DNA of 6,695 bases from an uncultured Lachnospiraceae bacterium (GCA_910587495.1 CAJUMT010000189.1:1-6695), one strand, 5' to 3'. Positions 1 to 5,831 are shown, numbered from the stretch's first letter. Program-made: numbers and translations. The notes: generated from the sequence alone by a model not told the origin.

Positions 1-22
1 CAGACGTGTGCTCTTCCGATCT
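1..22 (+). other. Illumina TruSeq adapter remnant (not genomic)
   Basis: These 22 bases match the last 22 bases of the Illumina TruSeq read-2/index adapter, ending in the signature GCTCTTCCGATCT. The orientation is the one expected where an insert begins directly after the adapter. From base 24 the sequence continues as an uninterrupted cobalamin reading frame, so the junction with real DNA is at about base 22/23. This is untrimmed library sequence at a contig end and should not be annotated as biology. Confidence 0.97.
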
Positions 23-23
23 A

Positions 24-164
24 GAATGTTTGAAAACCCTGCCCCTGATTGAGGAAGAGATTATTTCGGTGGGAATTGCGAAGGCGAAAAAAGTATCTTC
101 CTATCATCTGATGACGGGATTAAATCCCATTTATATCATCACATGTAAAGGAGGCGGCCAATGA
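24..164 (+). CDS. cbiT: Cobalt-precorrin C15-methyltransferase (decarboxylating), CbiT domain, C-terminal fragment
   Basis: This is the last 46 codons of a gene whose start lies outside the window; the 5' end is cut by the adapter junction. The fragment reads through SVGIAKAKKVSSYHLMTG and then LNPIYIITCKGGGQ before TGA. From memory of the family, this resembles the C-terminus of CbiT and of CbiE-CbiT fusions, which end in a V-ARAKK-G-YHLM--QNPVYII-G pattern. CbiT is a cytoplasmic SAM-dependent enzyme that methylates C15 and decarboxylates the C12 acetate of cobalt-precorrin during anaerobic corrin-ring synthesis. Whether this one is free-standing or the second half of a CbiET fusion cannot be seen. 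Its stop overlaps the cbiA start as ATGA. The gly-rich tail KGGG is encoded by bases that also form the cbiA Shine-Dalgarno sequence. Confidence 0.75.
   Translation, partial: ECLKTLPLIEEEIISVGIAKAKKVSSYHLMTGLNPIYIITCKGGGQ
147..154 (+). promoter_or_regulatory. Strong Shine-Dalgarno sequence for cbiA
   Basis: AAAGGAGG lies six bases before the ATG at 161, which fixes that codon as the cbiA start. It sits inside the end of the cbiT reading frame. The stop of cbiT (162-164) overlaps the start of cbiA, so terminating ribosomes are well placed to reinitiate. Confidence 0.85.
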
Positions 165-1531
165 AGACACCGGCGGTACTTTTGACGGCACCCGCAAGCG
201 GCAGCGGAAAAACGCTGATTACCTGCGGCATCCTGCAGGCGCTTGTAAACAGAGGGCTTGTGACAGCTTCTTTTAAATGCGGTCCCGACTATATTGATCC
301 TATGTTTCATGGTCGGGTGATTGGTACAAAATCCCGAAACCTGGACACTTTTTTTACCGACGCTCCTACGACAAGATATCTTTTTTCCAAAAATACGGCG
401 GATTGTCAGGTGGCTGTGGTGGAAGGCGTGATGGGCTTTTATGATGGCCTTGGCGGCATAAAGACCGAGGGCAGCACTTATGAGGTGGCCTGCGTGCTGG
501 GGATTCCCGTGGTTCTTCTGGTCAACTGCAGGGGAGCCAGTCTGTCCATTTTGGCCTTGATCAAGGGGTTTTTGGAATATCGGCAGGGCAGTCATATAAA
601 AGCTGTGATATTAAACCGGGTGTCCCCTATGATTTACGACAGATTAAAACCGCTGATTGAACGGGAGCTTGGAATCAAAGTCCTTGGATATGTGCCGGAA
701 GTGAAGGAATGTATCCTGGAAAGCCGCCATCTTGGCCTGGTGCTTCCAGGAGAGATTGACGCTTTGAAGGAAAAGCTGAACCGTCTGGCACAAGTGCTGG
801 AAGCATCCGTGGATCTTAATGGACTTTTAAAACTGGCAGAAGAAAGAGAAGATACGGAAGAGATTTCTCCCACTGTACCGACCCTGCCGGATGCGGGCAA
901 TCTTAAGATTGCGGTAGCGAAAGACGATGCTTTCTGCTTTACTTATCTGGATAATTTAGAATTGCTTGAAAAGATGGGGGCTAAGCTTGTCTATTTTTCT
1001 CCCATCAAAGACCGCTTTTTGCCTGAAGGTATATCCGGCCTTATTTTAAGCGGTGGATATCCGGAGCTTCATGCCCGGGAACTAAGCGAGAATCGGTCCA
1101 TGCGGGATTCCATTCGTCAGGCAGTTACAAAAGGACTGCCCTGCATTGCCGAATGCGGAGGATTTTTGTATCTGCACAGAGAATTAGAAGGCGCAGATGG
1201 GAATTTTTATCCCATGTCAGGCGTTCTAAATGTAAAAGCTTTTCGCACAGACAGGCTTTCCAGATTTGGCTACATTGTGTTGGAGGCAAACAAAGATCAG
1301 CTTTTGGGAGAGGCAGGAACGAGCATTCGTGGCCATGAGTTTCACTATTGGGACAGCGAGTGCTGCGGCGACGGATTTCATGCGAAAAAGCCAATGGGAA
1401 AAAGGGAGTGGGACTGCGTGCAGAGCAGTCGGACTTTGTATGCGGGGTTTCCACATCTGTTTTATTATTCCAATGTGCAGGTTCCCTTCCGATTTTTACA
1501 AAAATGTAAGGAGTATCAAAGGTCATGCTGA
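161..1531 (+). CDS. cbiA: Cobyrinate a,c-diamide synthase (CbiA)
   Basis: CbiA is a glutamine- and ATP-dependent amidotransferase that amidates the c and then a acetate side chains of (cobalt-)cobyrinate in the cytoplasm. At 456 residues it is full length for the family. The N-terminal half is a dethiobiotin-synthetase-like ATPase: P-loop APASGSGKT at 10-18, KCGPDYIDPMFH at 39-50, NLDTFFTD at 60-67, EGVMGFYDG at 88-96, and LGYVPE to ESRHLGL at 175-193. The C-terminal half, from about residue 248, is a class I glutamine amidotransferase: LSGGYPE at 296-302, nucleophile Cys332 in AECGGF, and catalytic His392 in GHEFHYW. No key residue is missing. A strong Shine-Dalgarno at 147-154 sets the start. 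It overlaps cbiT by four bases and cobU by seven. The presence of CbiA next to cbiT points to the anaerobic, early-cobalt route. CobB of the aerobic route is homologous, but the context favours CbiA. Confidence 0.97.
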   Translation: MKTPAVLLTAPASGSGKTLITCGILQALVNRGLVTASFKCGPDYIDPMFHGRVIGTKSRNLDTFFTDAPTTRYLFSKNTADCQVAVVEGVMGFYDGLGGIKTEGSTYEVACVLGIPVVLLVNCRGASLSILALIKGFLEYRQGSHIKAVILNRVSPMIYDRLKPLIERELGIKVLGYVPEVKECILESRHLGLVLPGEIDALKEKLNRLAQVLEASVDLNGLLKLAEEREDTEEISPTVPTLPDAGNLKIAVAKDDAFCFTYLDNLELLEKMGAKLVYFSPIKDRFLPEGISGLILSGGYPELHARELSENRSMRDSIRQAVTKGLPCIAECGGFLYLHRELEGADGNFYPMSGVLNVKAFRTDRLSRFGYIVLEANKDQLLGEAGTSIRGHEFHYWDSECCGDGFHAKKPMGKREWDCVQSSRTLYAGFPHLFYYSNVQVPFRFLQKCKEYQRSC

Positions 1532-2073
1532 TTTTGGTAAGCGGCGGCAGCGGCAGCGGAAAGTCCGAATTTGCCGAAAATCTGGTTCTTAAGCTTCATA
1601 AAGCCCCCTGCCTTTATATTGCTACGATGGTTCCCTTTGATGAGGAATGCCATGAACGTATTGCAAGACACCGAAAAATGCGCGCCAGTAAAGGATTTGA
1701 TACGCTGGAATGTTACCTGGACTTAAAAAGCCGGGATGTTACGGGCTACGGCACGGTATTGCTGGAATGCATGTCCAATCTGACCGCCAATGAGATCTAT
1801 CAGGAAGGCGGTGCAGGAAGCGGGTGTGTGGAAGAAATACTGACGGGCATCAGGAGGGTATACAGCCAGTGTACACATCTGATCATTGTCACCAATGAGA
1901 TTTTTTCCGACGGGATTGAGTATGATAAAGAAACAAAGAGGTATCAGGCCTGCCTGGGGAGGATAAATCAAAAGATTGCCGCTCTGGCGGATCTGGTGGT
2001 GGAAGTAGTATACTCTGTCCCGGTGGTGTACAAAGGATCATTAGACGGGATTGAAAAAGGGAGCTTTAGATAA
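1525..2073 (+). CDS. cobU: Adenosylcobinamide kinase / adenosylcobinamide-phosphate guanylyltransferase (CobU)
   Basis: CobU phosphorylates adenosylcobinamide and then transfers GMP from GTP to give adenosylcobinamide-GDP, the substrate of CobS. The protein is 182 residues, normal for the family. Visible motifs are the N-terminal P-loop SGGSGSGKS (6-14), YIATM (31-35), and the ERIARHRKMR block (44-53), in which His49 corresponds to the conserved His region where CobU is nucleotidylated. LLECMSNLTANE follows at 79-90, and a TNE motif at 123-125. The P-loop is GGSGSGKS where many homologues have GGxRSGKS. After TNE the usual VGxGIVP is replaced by IFSDGIEYDKETKRY, a noticeable divergence; the short paralogue at 2880-3260 keeps the canonical version. 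The start ATG at 1525 has AAGGAG at 1508-1513 and overlaps the cbiA stop. cobS follows after two bases. Confidence 0.95.
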   Translation: MLILVSGGSGSGKSEFAENLVLKLHKAPCLYIATMVPFDEECHERIARHRKMRASKGFDTLECYLDLKSRDVTGYGTVLLECMSNLTANEIYQEGGAGSGCVEEILTGIRRVYSQCTHLIIVTNEIFSDGIEYDKETKRYQACLGRINQKIAALADLVVEVVYSVPVVYKGSLDGIEKGSFR

Positions 2074-2075
2074 CG

Positions 2076-2840
2076 ATGAAAAGAATATGGAACAGTTTTC
2101 TGATCGCTTTTGCCATGTTTTCCAAAATTCCTGTGCCAAAGGCGGACTGGGATAAAGAAAACATGAAATATATGATTTGCTTTTTTCCGGGAATCGGCGC
2201 GGTCATCGGGCTTTTGGTATTTGGATATGGGAAATTCTGCGATCTGGCCGGGATGGGAAGCCTGATGCGCGCGGCAGGTTTTGTTTTGATTCCGGTGCTG
2301 GTGACAGGGGGCATCCATCTGGACGGCTATCTGGATACGGTGGACGCGCTCAGTTCTTATCAGCCTAAAGAGCGTAAGCTGGAGATTCTAAAGGATTCCC
2401 ACGCGGGGGCCTTTGCAGTTATCATGGGATGCGTCTATTTTATCCTGGCGCTGGGCGTGTGGAGCGAGATGGAGACGCGCTTGCTTCCTGTCATATGTAC
2501 CAGTTATATTCTGTCCAGAGCTTTAAGCGGTCTTGCGCTGGCGACCTTTCCCTGCGCAAACAAAAAAGGGTCTCTTGGGATGTTCGCGGATGCGGCGCAG
2601 AAACGGGTGCTGAAAACCGTGCTGGCGCTGTGGCTTATTTACTGTGCCGCGTGGGTTTTCTGGCTGCATGCTATGCTGGCCGCAGTGCTGTGTCTTGCCG
2701 CCGCTGCGGCCTATGGATATTATTATCATGTGGCGATGTCGCAGTTTGGGGGGACGACAGGGGATATTGCCGGTTTTTTTGTGCAGGTATGCGAACTTGC
2801 ATGTGCCTGCGCGGTGATGGCAGCAGGGAAATTGTTGTAA
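2076..2840 (+). CDS. cobS: Adenosylcobinamide-GDP ribazoletransferase (cobalamin synthase, CobS)
   Basis: CobS is the membrane-embedded enzyme that condenses adenosylcobinamide-GDP with alpha-ribazole or its phosphate, closing the nucleotide loop. At 254 residues it is typical in length. Signature motifs are the Asp-rich GGIHLDGYLDTVDAL at 78-92, KDSHAGAF at 106-113, and FGGTTGD at 224-230. Several hydrophobic segments are evident, roughly at 34-50, 66-80, 114-128, 180-198, 199-215 and 231-250, consistent with a polytopic membrane protein. There is no cleavable signal peptide; the N-terminus (MKRIWNSFLIAFAMFSKIP) matches the family. The ATG at 2076 lies two bases after the cobU stop, with AAGGGAG at 2057-2063 inside cobU, so translation is probably coupled. 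The 39 bases after it form the widest gap in the operon. Confidence 0.96.
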   Translation: MKRIWNSFLIAFAMFSKIPVPKADWDKENMKYMICFFPGIGAVIGLLVFGYGKFCDLAGMGSLMRAAGFVLIPVLVTGGIHLDGYLDTVDALSSYQPKERKLEILKDSHAGAFAVIMGCVYFILALGVWSEMETRLLPVICTSYILSRALSGLALATFPCANKKGSLGMFADAAQKRVLKTVLALWLIYCAAWVFWLHAMLAAVLCLAAAAAYGYYYHVAMSQFGGTTGDIAGFFVQVCELACACAVMAAGKLL

Positions 2841-2864
2841 GGGTATGCTCTTTTGTGGTAAGAT

Positions 2865-2870
2865 AGGAGG
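2865..2870 (+). promoter_or_regulatory. Shine-Dalgarno that sets the GTG start at 2880
   Basis: AGGAGG lies nine bases before GTG at 2880. Translation from this GTG gives MILVTGG, the usual beginning of CobU-family proteins. This supports a non-ATG start for the short paralogue and shows it has its own well-formed ribosome binding site, unlike the coupled genes around it. Confidence 0.8.
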
Positions 2871-2879
2871 TAGAGGTCT

Positions 2880-3260
2880 GTGATACTGGTGACAGGCGGA
2901 TGTTTTCAGGGAAAAAAGAAATATGTGTGTGAAAAGTTCGGATTTAAGGTTGAAGATTTGACCGACGGCGGAGCCTGCCCGATGGAAGCGCTGTACTCGG
3001 CAAAAGCGCTGTATCATTTTCATGAATATATACGGCGGCTTATGGAAGCCGGTCGGGAATTTTCACTCCCGCAGTTGATAGAAAAGAACCCGGATATTCT
3101 TCTTATAACCAATGAACAAGGGTACGGCGTGGTGCCCACAGACCGGTTTGACAGGGAATACAGGGAGAAGACAGGACGGATCTGCTGTCAGATTGCAAAA
3201 GAGGCGAAAGAAGTACACAGAATTGTCTGCGGGGTGGGGACGGTGATAAAAGGTGGCTGA
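2880..3260 (+). CDS. Short, degenerate CobU-like paralogue of unknown role
   Basis: This 126-residue protein looks like a cut-down CobU. It begins MILVTGG with a GxxxxGK loop (6-12), but the following Ser/Thr of Walker A is Lys (GCFQGKKKY), so Mg-nucleotide binding may be lost. The stretch that in CobU carries YIAT and the nucleotidylated His (RI..HR) is missing, replaced by an unrelated-looking segment at about 22-65. The C-terminal half is clearly CobU-like: LLITNEQGYGVVPTDR at 74-89, followed by REYREKTGR and IVCGVGTVIK. That half is closer to textbook CobU than the matching part of the full-length CobU in this operon. Automatic pipelines may call it bifunctional CobU, but an independent kinase/guanylyltransferase activity is not supported by the residues. 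The frame is open and has its own strong ribosome binding site, so it is probably expressed rather than a decaying pseudogene. A regulatory or partner subunit is one possibility (inference). Confidence 0.8.
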   Translation: MILVTGGCFQGKKKYVCEKFGFKVEDLTDGGACPMEALYSAKALYHFHEYIRRLMEAGREFSLPQLIEKNPDILLITNEQGYGVVPTDRFDREYREKTGRICCQIAKEAKEVHRIVCGVGTVIKGG

Positions 3261-3831
3261 GATATGGTTGATCAGGCATTCCATGACGGCGGGCAACAGG
3301 GAAGGGCGTTATATAGGAAGTCGGACTGACGAGCCGCTTTGTGAAGAGGGAATCCTTCTGCTAAAAGCCCGGTCGTATCCGTCTGTAGAGCAGATCTATG
3401 TAAGTCCTATGCGGCGGTGTGTGGAGACAGCCGCGCTTTTGTGGAAGGATGTTCCCATGATACAAAAGCCCGGTCTTCGGGAATGTGATTTTGGAGCCTT
3501 TGAAAATAAGAATTATAAAGAACTGGACGGCAATCCTGCCTATCAGGCCTGGGTAGACAGCGGCGGCGTGCTGCCTTTTCCAGGAGGCGAGTCCATGGAG
3601 CAGTTTAAGATGCGCTGTCAGAGGACTTTTGAAGAAATTGTGGAAGAGATAGAAAAAAAAGGCTGTCTTCGTGCGGCGATTGTGGCTCATGGAGGGACGA
3701 TTATGGCAATTCTGGAGAAATACGGACTGCCGAAAAAAGCGTATTTTGATTATCAGGTAAAAAACGGGTGCGGATATCTTCTGACGCCCGCAGAAAGGGC
3801 GGGATTATGGAATTGTCAATACTTGCCGTGA
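3253..3831 (+). CDS. cobC: Alpha-ribazole phosphatase (CobC), histidine phosphatase family
   Basis: This belongs to the histidine phosphatase (phosphoglycerate-mutase-like) superfamily. CobC removes the 5' phosphate from alpha-ribazole-phosphate or from adenosylcobalamin-phosphate. The 192-residue protein has the phosphohistidine motif IRHSMT (Arg8, His9), SPMRRCVETA (51-60, conserved Arg55), the acidic LRECDFGAFE (75-84, Glu77), PFPGGES (108-114), and VAHGGT with second catalytic His146. The motifs fix the superfamily only; the cobalamin role is inferred from its position between the CobU-like gene and cbiB. It starts at GTG 3253, giving MAEIWLIRH. The start overlaps the previous gene by eight bases and has no strong ribosome binding site, which suggests coupling. 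An A8 run at 3653-3660 leaves the frame intact. The last 25 bases overlap the start of cbiB. Confidence 0.9.
   Translation: MAEIWLIRHSMTAGNREGRYIGSRTDEPLCEEGILLLKARSYPSVEQIYVSPMRRCVETAALLWKDVPMIQKPGLRECDFGAFENKNYKELDGNPAYQAWVDSGGVLPFPGGESMEQFKMRCQRTFEEIVEEIEKKGCLRAAIVAHGGTIMAILEKYGLPKKAYFDYQVKNGCGYLLTPAERAGLWNCQYLP
3785..3803 (+). promoter_or_regulatory. Small hairpin overlapping the cbiB ribosome binding site
   Basis: The ribosome binding site GAAAGGG (3793-3799) lies seven bases before ATG 3807 and selects that start over the in-frame upstream codon at 3768. The same bases can fold: CGCCC (3785-3789) pairs with GGGCG (3797-3801), or alternatively CCCGC (3787-3791) pairs with GCGGG (3799-3803). 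Either fold puts GGG of the site in a GC stem. cobC is translated through this region to 3831, so passing ribosomes would open it. Function is inferred. Confidence 0.45.
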
Positions 3832-4775
3832 CTGCAGGATTTTTACTGGATCTTCTGATTGGAGACCCGCATTGGCTTTATCATCCGATTCGTCTGGTGG
3901 GGCACTTGATCGCGGGGTTGGAACGGCTGTTAAGAAGCATTTTTCCAAAGACGGAAAAAGGCGAACTGATCGCAGGCGGGTGTCTTCTTGTGTGTGTGAC
4001 CGGAATTGTCACGGCTGCGGCATGGTTTTTACTGTATCTGGCGGGGTGTTTTCATCCATATGCGCGTTTTGTAATGGAAACGGTTATGTGTTATCAGTTG
4101 TTGGCTACCAAAGCGTTAAAAGACGAAACGATGAAAGTATATAATGCGTTGAAAGAAGGCGATCTTATCAAGGCTCGGCTGTCCGTGTCCATGGTGGTCG
4201 GCAGGGATACGGACAGGCTTGATGGCGCGGGGGTGACAAAAGCGGCAGTGGAGACGGTGGCGGAGAACACGTCGGACGGTATTATTGCACCCCTTTTATT
4301 TATGGCTGTTGGGGGGGCGCCTCTGGGATATTTTTATAAAGCGGTCAATACCATGGATTCCATGGTGGGTTATAAAAATGAACGCTATTTGTATTTTGGA
4401 CGGGCGGCGGCAAAATTTGACGACGTAGTAAATTTTATTCCGGCCCGTCTGTCCGCGGTGCTGATGATACTTGGCTGCCCGCTTAGCGGCCTGGATCTTT
4501 CCCAGGCTTGGAAAATCTACAGGCGGGATCGGTATAATCATAGCAGCCCAAATTCTGCTCATACGGAGGCGGCGGCAGCAGGAGCGCTGCATATCCGGCT
4601 GGCGGGAGACGCATACTATTTTGGAAAGCTGTATCAGAAACCCACGCTGGGAGACGATGATCGTCCGGTGGAATATGAAGATATCAGAAGAGTGAACCGT
4701 CTTCTGTACGCGACAGCGGTCCTGGCGATGATTCTATGCCTGATTGTGAAAGGAGCTATTGTATGGCTAATGTAA
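3807..4775 (+). CDS. cbiB: Adenosylcobinamide-phosphate synthase (CbiB)
   Basis: CbiB is an integral membrane protein that attaches (R)-1-amino-2-propanol phosphate, or the free amine, to the f propionate of adenosylcobyric acid. The 322-residue product is full length. Family motifs include FLLDLLIGDPHWLYHP (12-27), VGRDTDRLD (131-139), AVETVAENTSDGIIAPLL (147-164), YKAVNTMDSMVGYKN (177-191), FDDVVNFIPARL (204-215), NHSSPNSAHTEAAAAGAL (244-261) and LGDDDRPVE (281-289). Hydrophobic spans lie near residues 3-18, 55-79, 157-176, 211-227 and 299-320. ATG 3807 is preferred over an in-frame codon at 3768 because it begins the conserved N-terminus and has GAAAGGG seven bases upstream. It overlaps cobC by 25 bases and cobA by 13. 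A run of seven G at 4311-4317 does not break the frame. Confidence 0.96.
   Translation: MELSILAVTAGFLLDLLIGDPHWLYHPIRLVGHLIAGLERLLRSIFPKTEKGELIAGGCLLVCVTGIVTAAAWFLLYLAGCFHPYARFVMETVMCYQLLATKALKDETMKVYNALKEGDLIKARLSVSMVVGRDTDRLDGAGVTKAAVETVAENTSDGIIAPLLFMAVGGAPLGYFYKAVNTMDSMVGYKNERYLYFGRAAAKFDDVVNFIPARLSAVLMILGCPLSGLDLSQAWKIYRRDRYNHSSPNSAHTEAAAAGALHIRLAGDAYYFGKLYQKPTLGDDDRPVEYEDIRRVNRLLYATAVLAMILCLIVKGAIVWLM
4748..4755 (+). promoter_or_regulatory. Shine-Dalgarno that sets the cobA start at 4763
   Basis: GAAAGGAG lies seven bases before ATG 4763. An in-frame ATG at 4736 has no comparable site and would only add nine residues (MPDCERSYC) unlike the family, so 4763 is the likely start. The site lies within the last codons of cbiB. 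Confidence 0.75.
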
Positions 4776-5293
4776 AAGGATACCTGCACATTTACTGCGG
4801 GGACGGAAAAGGAAAGACAACTGCGGCCGTAGGCCTTGCGGTGCGCGCGGCGGGACATGGCATGAAAGTGTTGTTTTGCCAGTGTATGAAAGACGGTACT
4901 TCCAGTGAAGTCGAAATGCTTAAGCAATTGGGTGTTTCTTATTGTTGCTGCAGGGAAAAATTTGGTTTTTTCTGGAATATGACCGACGAACAGAAAGAAA
5001 ATGCTGCCCATGCCTATACCCATCTGTTTGAGGAAGTGACGAAAAAGGCGGAGGAAGAGGCCTACGACCTGCTGATTATAGATGAATTTATGAGTGCCTA
5101 TAATTACGGACTGATCTATCAGAAAGAAGCGCTTGATTTTCTTCTAAACCGCCCGGGCAAATTAGAAGTTGTTCTGACTGGCAGAGATCCGGGACAGGAG
5201 ATTCTCAATCTGGCCGATTATGTGACTGAAATGAAAAAAGTGAAACATCCCTTTGATCAGGGAATTCCAGCGAGAAAAGGAATTGAAATGTGA
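4763..5293 (+). CDS. cobA: Corrinoid adenosyltransferase, CobA/CobO/BtuR type
   Basis: This enzyme transfers the adenosyl group of ATP to cob(I)alamin or earlier corrinoids, making the Co-C bond of coenzyme B12. The protein is 176 residues. Motifs are the P-loop YCGDGKGKTTAAVGLA (11-26), KFGFFW (66-71; aromatic residues in this region of Salmonella CobA help form the corrinoid site), a Walker B-like LLIIDE (103-108), VVLTGRDP, and the C-terminal KHPFDQGIPARKGIE typical of the family. It is shorter than the roughly 196-residue enterobacterial enzymes, mainly because the N-terminal helix before the P-loop strand is absent. It is cysteine-rich, with Cys12, Cys39, Cys41 and Cys61-63 (YCCCRE). The name cobA here means the adenosyltransferase, not uroporphyrinogen methyltransferase. 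It overlaps the end of cbiB, and the HD hydrolase follows four bases after its stop. Confidence 0.94.
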   Translation: MANVKGYLHIYCGDGKGKTTAAVGLAVRAAGHGMKVLFCQCMKDGTSSEVEMLKQLGVSYCCCREKFGFFWNMTDEQKENAAHAYTHLFEEVTKKAEEEAYDLLIIDEFMSAYNYGLIYQKEALDFLLNRPGKLEVVLTGRDPGQEILNLADYVTEMKKVKHPFDQGIPARKGIEM

Positions 5294-5297
5294 TAGT

Positions 5298-5831
5298 ATG
5301 TCCGAGATCATTACATTTACAAAGATACAGTTTGATCCTGCGTCGCCTACGGCGGAGGACATTAATATCCGGGATATCGCCCATGCGCTGTCCTTTATGG
5401 TGCGCGCCAACGGGCATTTTCCTGTATTTTATTCCGTAGGGCAGCATTGTATCCATTGCTGCGAGGAGGCGGCTGCAAGAGGCTGTACCAGGCGTGAGCA
5501 ACTTGCCTGCCTGCTGCATGACGCAAGCGAGGCGTATCTGGCGGATATTACCCGACCGGTGAAGCAGCATCTGGAAAAATACCGGGAGATTGAACAAAGA
5601 TTACAGGATTGTATTTTCCGGAAATATTTGGGTGCATTGTCGGAGGAGGAAAAAAAGCTTTGGCGAAGGCTGGACGATACGCTGCTTTATTATGAATTTA
5701 ACTGCCTGATGGGAAGGGAGCTTAAGGAACATCCTGAAACGCTTATAAGCCGTCCGGTCTTTGCCGCAGAACCTTTTGAACGGACAGAAAGACATTATCT
5801 TGCATGGTTCGGGAGGCTGTACGAAGAATGA
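5298..5831 (+). CDS. HD-domain phosphohydrolase, YfbR-like
   Basis: This 177-residue protein is an HD-superfamily metal-dependent phosphohydrolase. The metal-binding pattern is visible: His50 in SVGQHC, the His74-Asp75 pair in LLHDASEAYLADITRPVK, and a downstream Asp at 126/127 in RRLDDTLLYYE. The order resembles E. coli YfbR, a 5'-deoxynucleotidase with HDASE and PVK in the same place. The N-terminal DINIRDIAHALS and NGHFPVFYSV resemble short HD proteins found in many bacteria and phages. The substrate cannot be read from the sequence; a nucleotide monophosphate is the best guess. ATG 5298 is chosen because it sits four bases after the cobA stop and begins a family-like N-terminus. An in-frame TTG at 5253 would add 15 unrelated residues inside cobA. 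The nearest AAAAGGA (5275-5281) is 16 bases away, so translation is probably coupled to cobA. It overlaps the next gene as ATGA. A direct role in cobalamin synthesis is unproven. Confidence 0.88.
   Translation: MSEIITFTKIQFDPASPTAEDINIRDIAHALSFMVRANGHFPVFYSVGQHCIHCCEEAAARGCTRREQLACLLHDASEAYLADITRPVKQHLEKYREIEQRLQDCIFRKYLGALSEEEKKLWRRLDDTLLYYEFNCLMGRELKEHPETLISRPVFAAEPFERTERHYLAWFGRLYEE

Noticed and set aside
23..160. Cobalamin riboswitch or promoter upstream of cbiA
   Set aside because: The whole stretch is open reading frame of the upstream methyltransferase. No B12-box-like sequence or room for a riboswitch is present; any such element must lie upstream of the window.
196..1562. Near-identical 14-base stretch AGCGGCAGCGGAAA in cbiA (about 197-210) and cobU (1549-1562), looking like a direct repeat
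   Set aside because: Both copies encode the SGSGK part of a P-loop. Shared protein motif and codon preference explain the match.
2832..2864. Promoter-like boxes TTGTTG (2832-2837) and TAAGAT (2859-2864) in the only sizeable intergenic gap
   Set aside because: The spacing is 21 bases, too long for a standard promoter. The Shine-Dalgarno begins at 2865, so a transcript starting just after the -10 would lack the full ribosome binding site.
2523..3023. Long open frame on the minus strand across cobS and the short cobU paralogue
   Set aside because: It lies antisense to two well-supported genes, its translation shows no recognisable domain, and the codon pattern belongs to the plus strand. The other minus-strand frames (for example 131-595, 1125-1526, 5205-5597) fail for the same reasons.
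3464..3482. CCCG/CGGG hairpin in cobC as a terminator
   Set aside because: A four-base-pair stem in the middle of a conserved coding region, with no following T run.
3653..3660. A8 run in cobC as a programmed frameshift or phase-variation tract
   Set aside because: It encodes Glu-Lys-Lys in frame, there is no slippery-site context or downstream structure, and the full-length product has all family motifs. The G7 run at 4311-4317 in cbiB was set aside for the same reason.
4754..4768. Hairpin AGCTA/TGGCT across the cobA start codon
   Set aside because: Only five pairs including one G-U, with a five-base loop; too weak to claim regulation.
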